NCBI RefSeq assembly: GCF_016583825.1
Contig: NZ_NRRV01000003.1
Location: forward strand, 1 to 64,000
Direction: 5' to 3'
Source: Thiohalocapsa halophila
Lineage (GTDB): Bacteria > Pseudomonadota > Gammaproteobacteria > Chromatiales > Chromatiaceae
DNA length: 64,000 nt
The translations under genes were made by a program, and so were the position numbers. The notes below the pieces were generated by a model. That model saw only the letters and a list, made by a program, of their open reading frames with translations. It had not been told where the DNA came from and ran no database searches. The stretch's first letter is position 1, and the number at the start of each line of letters is the position of its first letter. Shown piece by piece: positions 59,770 through 64,000 of this stretch.

Positions 59770-59873
59770 GGCACTGCCTCCAGGCTCCAGTCGGGGTGGA
59801 TGTATGCCTCAGTATAGCAACGAGGTTTTCTCGCGCGCCGCCGCGCTGGCGCGCTTCATGCGCGATGCAGCGG

Positions 59874-61082
59874 TCAGAGCACCAGCTCGTTCGCGCCCAG
59901 AATAGCCATCAGGATGGACACGATGATGCCAGCGATGACGATGCCGAGGCCGATGATCAGCACCGGCTCCAACAGGGTCAGCATGCGCTGCACGCTGGCG
60001 CGGGTTTCGCGGTCGAAGATGTCGGCCACCTTGGCGAGCATCGCATCCAGGGTGCCGGATTCCTCGCCGACGCGGATCATCTGCAACGCCAGCTCCGGCA
60101 GCACCTGCCGGGTGGCCATGGGCTCGGCGAGGCCGCGGCCGTGCTTCAAGCCGTCGGCAACCTCGTTTAGCCCCTCGCCGATCTTGCGGTTGTCCACCAC
60201 CTCTTTCGCCAAATTCAAACCGGAGAGCAGCGGTAGGCCGTTCTTGAGCAGGGTCGAGAGGGTGTGACAGAAACGGGCGGTCTCCATTTTCCAGATGAGA
60301 TCACCCAACAGCGGCAGCGCCATGACCCAATAGTCGAAGCGTCGTCGGTTGTCCGGATTCATGAGCCAGCGCTCGAGAAGCAAAGCGATGACGGCCACAG
60401 CCACCAGCAGCGCCCACCAGTAGCCGCGGACGATCTCCCCGGCGCCGACGACGATGCGCGTCGGCAGCGGCAGGGCCGCACCCATGTCATCGAACAGCAC
60501 GGTGAACTGCGGCACCACGAATACCAGCAGCAGGATCACCGACAGCCCGGCGACGAAGAGCAGGATGGACGGATAGACAAGGGCCGAGGTCACGGTACCG
60601 CGCAGCTCGGCGCTGCGCTCCAGGTAGTCCGCGAGCCGAAGCATGACCTCGTCCACGGCGCCGCTGGCCTCGCCGGCGCGCACCATGTTGACGTAGAGCT
60701 TCGGGAACTGGCCGTCCTGGGCCTCCAGCGCCGTGGACAGGGTAGAGCCGCCGCGGACCCGGTCCTGAAGGTCCGCTAGCACCCGCACCACATGCTCCTC
60801 TGTGGTGAGCCCGGCCAGCACGGTCAGCGCACGGTCCAGCGGCAGGCCGGCCTGCAGCAGCGTCGCCAGCTGGCGAGTGACGATCTCCACGTCCTTGGCC
60901 GACAGGCGCTTGCGCCGGCGCCGTGCGAGCGTCGCCGTGAGGCCGCCGGCGGAGCGGGTCTGTAGAGGGATCAGCCCTTCGGCCTGAAGGTGGGCGACTA
61001 GTGCGCCCTCGTCCAGGGCCTCCTGCTCGCCCTCGACCTCTTCGCCGTCGAGCTTGACTGCTTTGTAGAAATAGCGGGGCAT
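59874..61082 (-). CDS. gspF: Type II secretion platform protein GspF
   Basis: The 402-aa inner-membrane platform protein has two GspF domains, each followed by membrane helices (LVYPSILLFVAGLSVILLLV; LEPVLIIGLGIVIAGIIVSI). It interacts with GspE and GspL. N-terminus PRYFYKAVKLDGEEVEGEQE is typical. Confidence 0.96.
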   Translation of the reverse strand: MPRYFYKAVKLDGEEVEGEQEALDEGALVAHLQAEGLIPLQTRSAGGLTATLARRRRKRLSAKDVEIVTRQLATLLQAGLPLDRALTVLAGLTTEEHVVRVLADLQDRVRGGSTLSTALEAQDGQFPKLYVNMVRAGEASGAVDEVMLRLADYLERSAELRGTVTSALVYPSILLFVAGLSVILLLVFVVPQFTVLFDDMGAALPLPTRIVVGAGEIVRGYWWALLVAVAVIALLLERWLMNPDNRRRFDYWVMALPLLGDLIWKMETARFCHTLSTLLKNGLPLLSGLNLAKEVVDNRKIGEGLNEVADGLKHGRGLAEPMATRQVLPELALQMIRVGEESGTLDAMLAKVADIFDRETRASVQRMLTLLEPVLIIGLGIVIAGIIVSILMAILGANELVL

Positions 61083-61122
61083 GTCGGTGCAGCAATGCTG
61101 CTCGGCTGTGGGCGCCAGCGCG

Positions 61123-61540
61123 CTACCGGACGTCCCACGGGTTGATCAGTCGGACACCCGTCGGCCGAAAATCTTCGACATCACGGGTGGCAACCGCCAT
61201 GCGTTGCGCCAGCGCGATGGCCGCGATCTGGCCGTCGCCGACCCGGACGCTTCGCCCGGCGCGCTCCGCAGCAGCGACGGCAAAGCCGTAGCGCTCCGCC
61301 GCCGGGACATCGAATGCGAAGGTGCGGCCGGCGAATCGCCGCCGCGTCTCCTCCCAGAAGCGCAGCAGACTGAGGCGGCGCCTGCCTTCGGCCAGACGCT
61401 CGATGCCATAGCGCAGCTCCGCCAAGGCGACGCTCGGCAAGCTGAGGTGCGGCTCGTTACTCCGCCAGCCAATCGACCACTTGCGGCGCTGGCCGTGGCT
61501 TGGTGAGCTCTGAGAGCACGTTCGTGTCGAGCAGGATCAC
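61123..61540 (-). pseudogene. vapC: VapC/FitB-type PIN toxin with frameshift
   Basis: GTG 61540 overlaps the antitoxin TGA and reads VILLDTNVLSELTKPRPAPQ, the PIN start with its first Asp, but hits TAA at 61457-61459. The remaining domain continues in another frame (SVALAELRYGIERLAEGRRR, then VGDGQIAAIALAQRMAVATR and FRPTGVRLINPW), with the later acidic residues intact. One indel near 61460 would restore a PIN RNase of about 140 aa. It lies between gspE and gspF. Confidence 0.87.
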
Positions 61541-61782
61541 AGCTCGACGGGACTCTGCTGCTCGTGCTGTTCCGCAATCAGGGGCTCGATATCCGCACCG
61601 GGCTCCAGCAGCGCGATCAGGTCGTGCGGAAAGCGTACGGCAGACGTGGGTTGCGGCGCGCCTGCTGCCTGGTCCAGCAGGCTGCGCACATGGGCCTCAA
61701 GGCTTCGGCCGCTGGCGACCGCCTGCTGGCGGAGCCTGGTTTTGGTTTCCTCGGACAGGTTGCGTACCGTGATGCTGGTCAT
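61537..61782 (-). CDS. vapB: FitA/VapB-type ribbon-helix-helix antitoxin
   Basis: The 81-aa product begins TSITVRNLSEETKTRLRQQA, a ribbon-helix-helix as in FitA, followed by a toxin-binding tail (HDLIALLEPGADIEPLIAEQ). ATG 61782 has AAAGGG upstream. It should bind the palindrome at 61814-61833. Its partner toxin is frameshifted. Confidence 0.88.
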   Translation of the reverse strand: MTSITVRNLSEETKTRLRQQAVASGRSLEAHVRSLLDQAAGAPQPTSAVRFPHDLIALLEPGADIEPLIAEQHEQQSPVEL

Positions 61783-61813
61783 GACAAGGCCCTTTACGCC
61801 GTTCGTCACCGCG

Positions 61814-61833
61814 AATGATTGCATGCAATCATT
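61814..61833. promoter_or_regulatory. Perfect 20-bp palindromic operator of the antitoxin gene
   Basis: AATGATTGCATGCAATCATT is fully self-complementary and lies 31 bases before the antitoxin start. On the minus strand TTGTCG (about 61837-61842) and AATCAT give a weak -35/-10 pair, so the palindrome overlaps the spacer and -10. Autoregulation by the ribbon-helix-helix protein is inferred. Confidence 0.7.
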
Positions 61834-61907
61834 TCCTCGACAAGCAGACTGATGGCGGCACAGCATCATCGCACCCCCGCGCGGCTGCACGTCCAGCTGC
61901 CAATCCA

Positions 61908-64000
61908 TCAGTCATCCGCCACGGACGCCACCCGCAGGACCTCTTCCACGGTCGTGTGCCCGGCGGCGGCCTTGCGTAGGCCGTCTTGGTACATGGTGAG
62001 CATGTCCTGCTCGATGGCGATGCGCTGGACTTCGGTGGCCGTCGCGTGGTTGAGCACGGCCTGGCGGATGCGGTCGGTCATCACCAGCACCTCGGCGATG
62101 ACCAGTCGGCCGCGGTAGCCGCTGCCTTGACAGGCGTCGCAGCCGCGCGGGTGGTAGAGCATGAGATCGGACTCGTCGACGCCGGGCAGGCTCAGGAAGC
62201 GCGCCGCCATCTCCGGGCGCGGGCGGAAGGGCTCACGGCAGTCGGGGCAGAGCCGGCGCACCAGGCGCTGGGCGAGGATGCCGTTGATGGTGCTGGTGAG
62301 CAGGTAGTCCTCCACACCCATGTCCAGCAGGCGGGTGACGCCGCTGGCGGCATCGTTGGTGTGCAGGGTGGACAGCACGACGTGGCCGGTGAGGGCGGAC
62401 TGCACGGCGATGCGGGCTGTCTCCAGGTCGCGCATCTCGCCCACCATGATGACGTCCGGGTCCTGGCGCACGATGGCGCGCAGGGCATGAGCGAAGGTCA
62501 TGCCGATGCTGGCCTTCACGGGGATCTGATTGATTCCGGCTACCTGGTATTCCACCGGGTCCTCGACGGTGATGATCTTGCGCGCCTCGGTGTTGAGCCG
62601 CGACAGGGCCGTGTAGAGCGTGGTGCTCTTACCGCTGCCCGTGGGGCCGGTGACCAGGAAGATGCCGTAGGGCTGCTCCAAGATTTCGAGCACCCGCTCC
62701 CGCGGCGGGCCGTCGAAGCCGAGCGCATCGAAATCGAAGCGCACGGATTCCTTGTCCAGCAGGCGCATGACCACGCTCTCGCCGAACATGGTGGGCACCG
62801 TGGACACGCGCAGGTCCAGCTCCTTGCCCTGGATGCGCAGCGGAATGCGACCGTCCTGGGGCAGGCGGCGCTCGGCGATATTGAGCTTGGCCATGATCTT
62901 GATGCGGGAGATCACGGCGGCCGTGGAGCGCACCGGCGGCGATTCGGTCTCTTTGAGGATGCCGTCGATGCGGTAGCGCACCTTGAGCTCATCGGCGAAG
63001 GGCTCGATGTGCACGTCCGATGCGCGCGACTCCACCGCCCGCTGCATGATCTGGTTCACCAGCCGGATCACCGGCGCCTCACTGGCGAGGTCGCGCAGGT
63101 GCTCGATGTCCTCTTCGGAGAAGTTGCCGAGGTCGGCATCCATGTCCGCGTCCGCCTCGGCGGGCTCGGGGGTCTCGTACAGGCGCTCCAGCGCCGCCTC
63201 GATCTCCGTCGGCAGGCCCACGCGCAGCCGCGCCGGCCGCCCCGCCGCCATTTCCACGGCGCGCACGGCGGAGTCGTCCACCGGGTCGGCGACCGCCAGC
63301 TCCAGGGCGTCGGCGTGCTCGCGCAGCGGCACCATCCGCACGTCTTTGAGAAAGCGCAGACTGAGCTCGTCCTCCGCCACCGGGGCATCCGGATAGTCCT
63401 CGGCGGCGATAAGGTCCAGATCCAGCACCGCCGCATAGGCCGCCGCCATGTCGCGGTCCGACACCAGGCCGAGGCGCACGAGCATGGTGCGCAACGGCTC
63501 GGCGCCGTCGTCGGCGAGCTTGCGGGCACGGGCCAGATCGCCGTCGGAGAGCTTGCCGTGGCTGCGCAGATAGGCGATCACGCCCGCCTCCGGCGTATCC
63601 GCGGCCGCGGCCGGGACGCCAGCCATGGCCGCCGGCATGTCGCCCTCTGCCGCGATCTGCTGGCCCGGTGCTGTGCCGGCACCGAGGTCCGGCGCCGGCG
63701 CTGCGTGGTCGACAGCCACCGACGGCGCCTCGGCGACCTCGCCGCCCGCGTCTTCGGCGGGCGCTTGACCTTCATCGGGCTGATGCCACGGCTGCAGCGC
63801 AGTGCGCTCCGCCGCCCCGGCCTGTGCCTGGGCGAGTCCCAGCTCAGCGGCTGCCGGTTGCTCCGCGAGATCCGCGTCGGCGGTCTCGGTCGGCTCGGGC
63901 GGCGGCCCGGCCGGGTCGACAAGCGCATCCGGCGTCGCGGGAGCGGGCGCCGATCCTGTGTTGGCGCGCCGCTGCGCCTGCCGCTGGCGGTACTCGGCCT
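61908..64000 (-). CDS. gspE: Type II secretion ATPase GspE, extended N-terminus (runs off window)
   Basis: GspE powers pseudopilus assembly. The N1 domain (LRSHGKLSDGDLARARKLAD), Walker A (VTGPTGSGKSTTLYTALSRL), Walker B (DVIMVGEMRDLETARIAVQS) and zinc motif (LCPDCREPF ... CDACQGSGYRG) are present. A GTG at 63719 would give 603 aa. Upstream of it the same frame stays open to the edge with no stop for 93 codons rich in Ala, Pro and Glu and poor in Arg, which looks coding rather than random, so I treat the 5' end as outside the window. The short alternative is still possible. Confidence 0.9.
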   Translation of the reverse strand, partial: AEYRQRQAQRRANTGSAPAPATPDALVDPAGPPPEPTETADADLAEQPAAAELGLAQAQAGAAERTALQPWHQPDEGQAPAEDAGGEVAEAPSVAVDHAAPAPDLGAGTAPGQQIAAEGDMPAAMAGVPAAAADTPEAGVIAYLRSHGKLSDGDLARARKLADDGAEPLRTMLVRLGLVSDRDMAAAYAAVLDLDLIAAEDYPDAPVAEDELSLRFLKDVRMVPLREHADALELAVADPVDDSAVRAVEMAAGRPARLRVGLPTEIEAALERLYETPEPAEADADMDADLGNFSEEDIEHLRDLASEAPVIRLVNQIMQRAVESRASDVHIEPFADELKVRYRIDGILKETESPPVRSTAAVISRIKIMAKLNIAERRLPQDGRIPLRIQGKELDLRVSTVPTMFGESVVMRLLDKESVRFDFDALGFDGPPRERVLEILEQPYGIFLVTGPTGSGKSTTLYTALSRLNTEARKIITVEDPVEYQVAGINQIPVKASIGMTFAHALRAIVRQDPDVIMVGEMRDLETARIAVQSALTGHVVLSTLHTNDAASGVTRLLDMGVEDYLLTSTINGILAQRLVRRLCPDCREPFRPRPEMAARFLSLPGVDESDLMLYHPRGCDACQGSGYRGRLVIAEVLVMTDRIRQAVLNHATATEVQRIAIEQDMLTMYQDGLRKAAAGHTTVEEVLRVASVADD

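Overview
The window is a GC-rich chromosomal segment from a gammaproteobacterium. Gene content and order (Tol-Pal, PilT/PilU, the mnmG-rsmG-parA-parB-atp block, an Xps-type type II secretion operon, Uma2 and PEP-CTERM proteins) suggest a Chromatiales/Ectothiorhodospiraceae-like or related lineage; I cannot name the species. Nearly every long gene is housekeeping or envelope related, and no phage, insertion sequence, CRISPR array, rRNA or tRNA was recognised.

Layout. 1-2177 (minus): ybgC-tolQ-tolR-tolA, with tolA running off the left edge. 2407-4205 (plus): a short TolC-like protein and an HlyD-like adaptor with no transporter, then a three-hairpin intergenic region. 4581-7278 (minus): pilI-pilJ chemosensory genes. 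7481-14717 (plus): gshB-apbE-tonB-yqgE-ruvX-pyrR-pyrB-pyrC'. With pilT-pilU at 16233-18580 this resembles the Pseudomonas gshB-tonB3-yqgE-ruvX-pyrR-pyrB-pyrC' and pilT-pilU neighbourhood, but pilG, pilH and chpA are missing. 15395: a small RRM protein. 18981-20869: a decayed autotransporter. 21005-23065: a MscS channel coupled to an unrecognised degenerate P-loop protein. 23319-25605: a BON-domain protein, a remnant of NADH dehydrogenase II and an unknown polytopic membrane protein. 25738-42165 (minus, apart from a nonsense-broken DUF433 gene on plus): mnmG, rsmG, parA, parB, atpIBEFHAGDC, glmU, glmS, the origin-proximal block of many gammaproteobacteria. 42374-46551 (plus): MoxR, DUF58 and transglutaminase genes. 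46846: a PEP-CTERM-like exported protein. 47962-64000 (minus): gspE-F-G-H-I-J-K-L-M-xpsN-gspD, then kdsD and a sugar aminotransferase. The secretion operon is interrupted by a FitAB/VapBC module with a frameshifted toxin and by a Uma2-family gene.

The most unusual layer is not a gene. At least seven short arrays of degenerate 7-bp repeats, several arranged as inverted pairs able to form long hairpins, sit between genes. Most begin at or within a few bases of a stop codon. One lies inside the 5' coding part of gspI, one abuts what looks like a shortened kdsD, and one forms a 17-bp perfect stem between atpA and atpG. A separate REP family (four copies with compensatory stem changes) follows pilU and the autotransporter pseudogene. 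The other candidate of unknown function is the MscS/degenerate P-loop gene pair.
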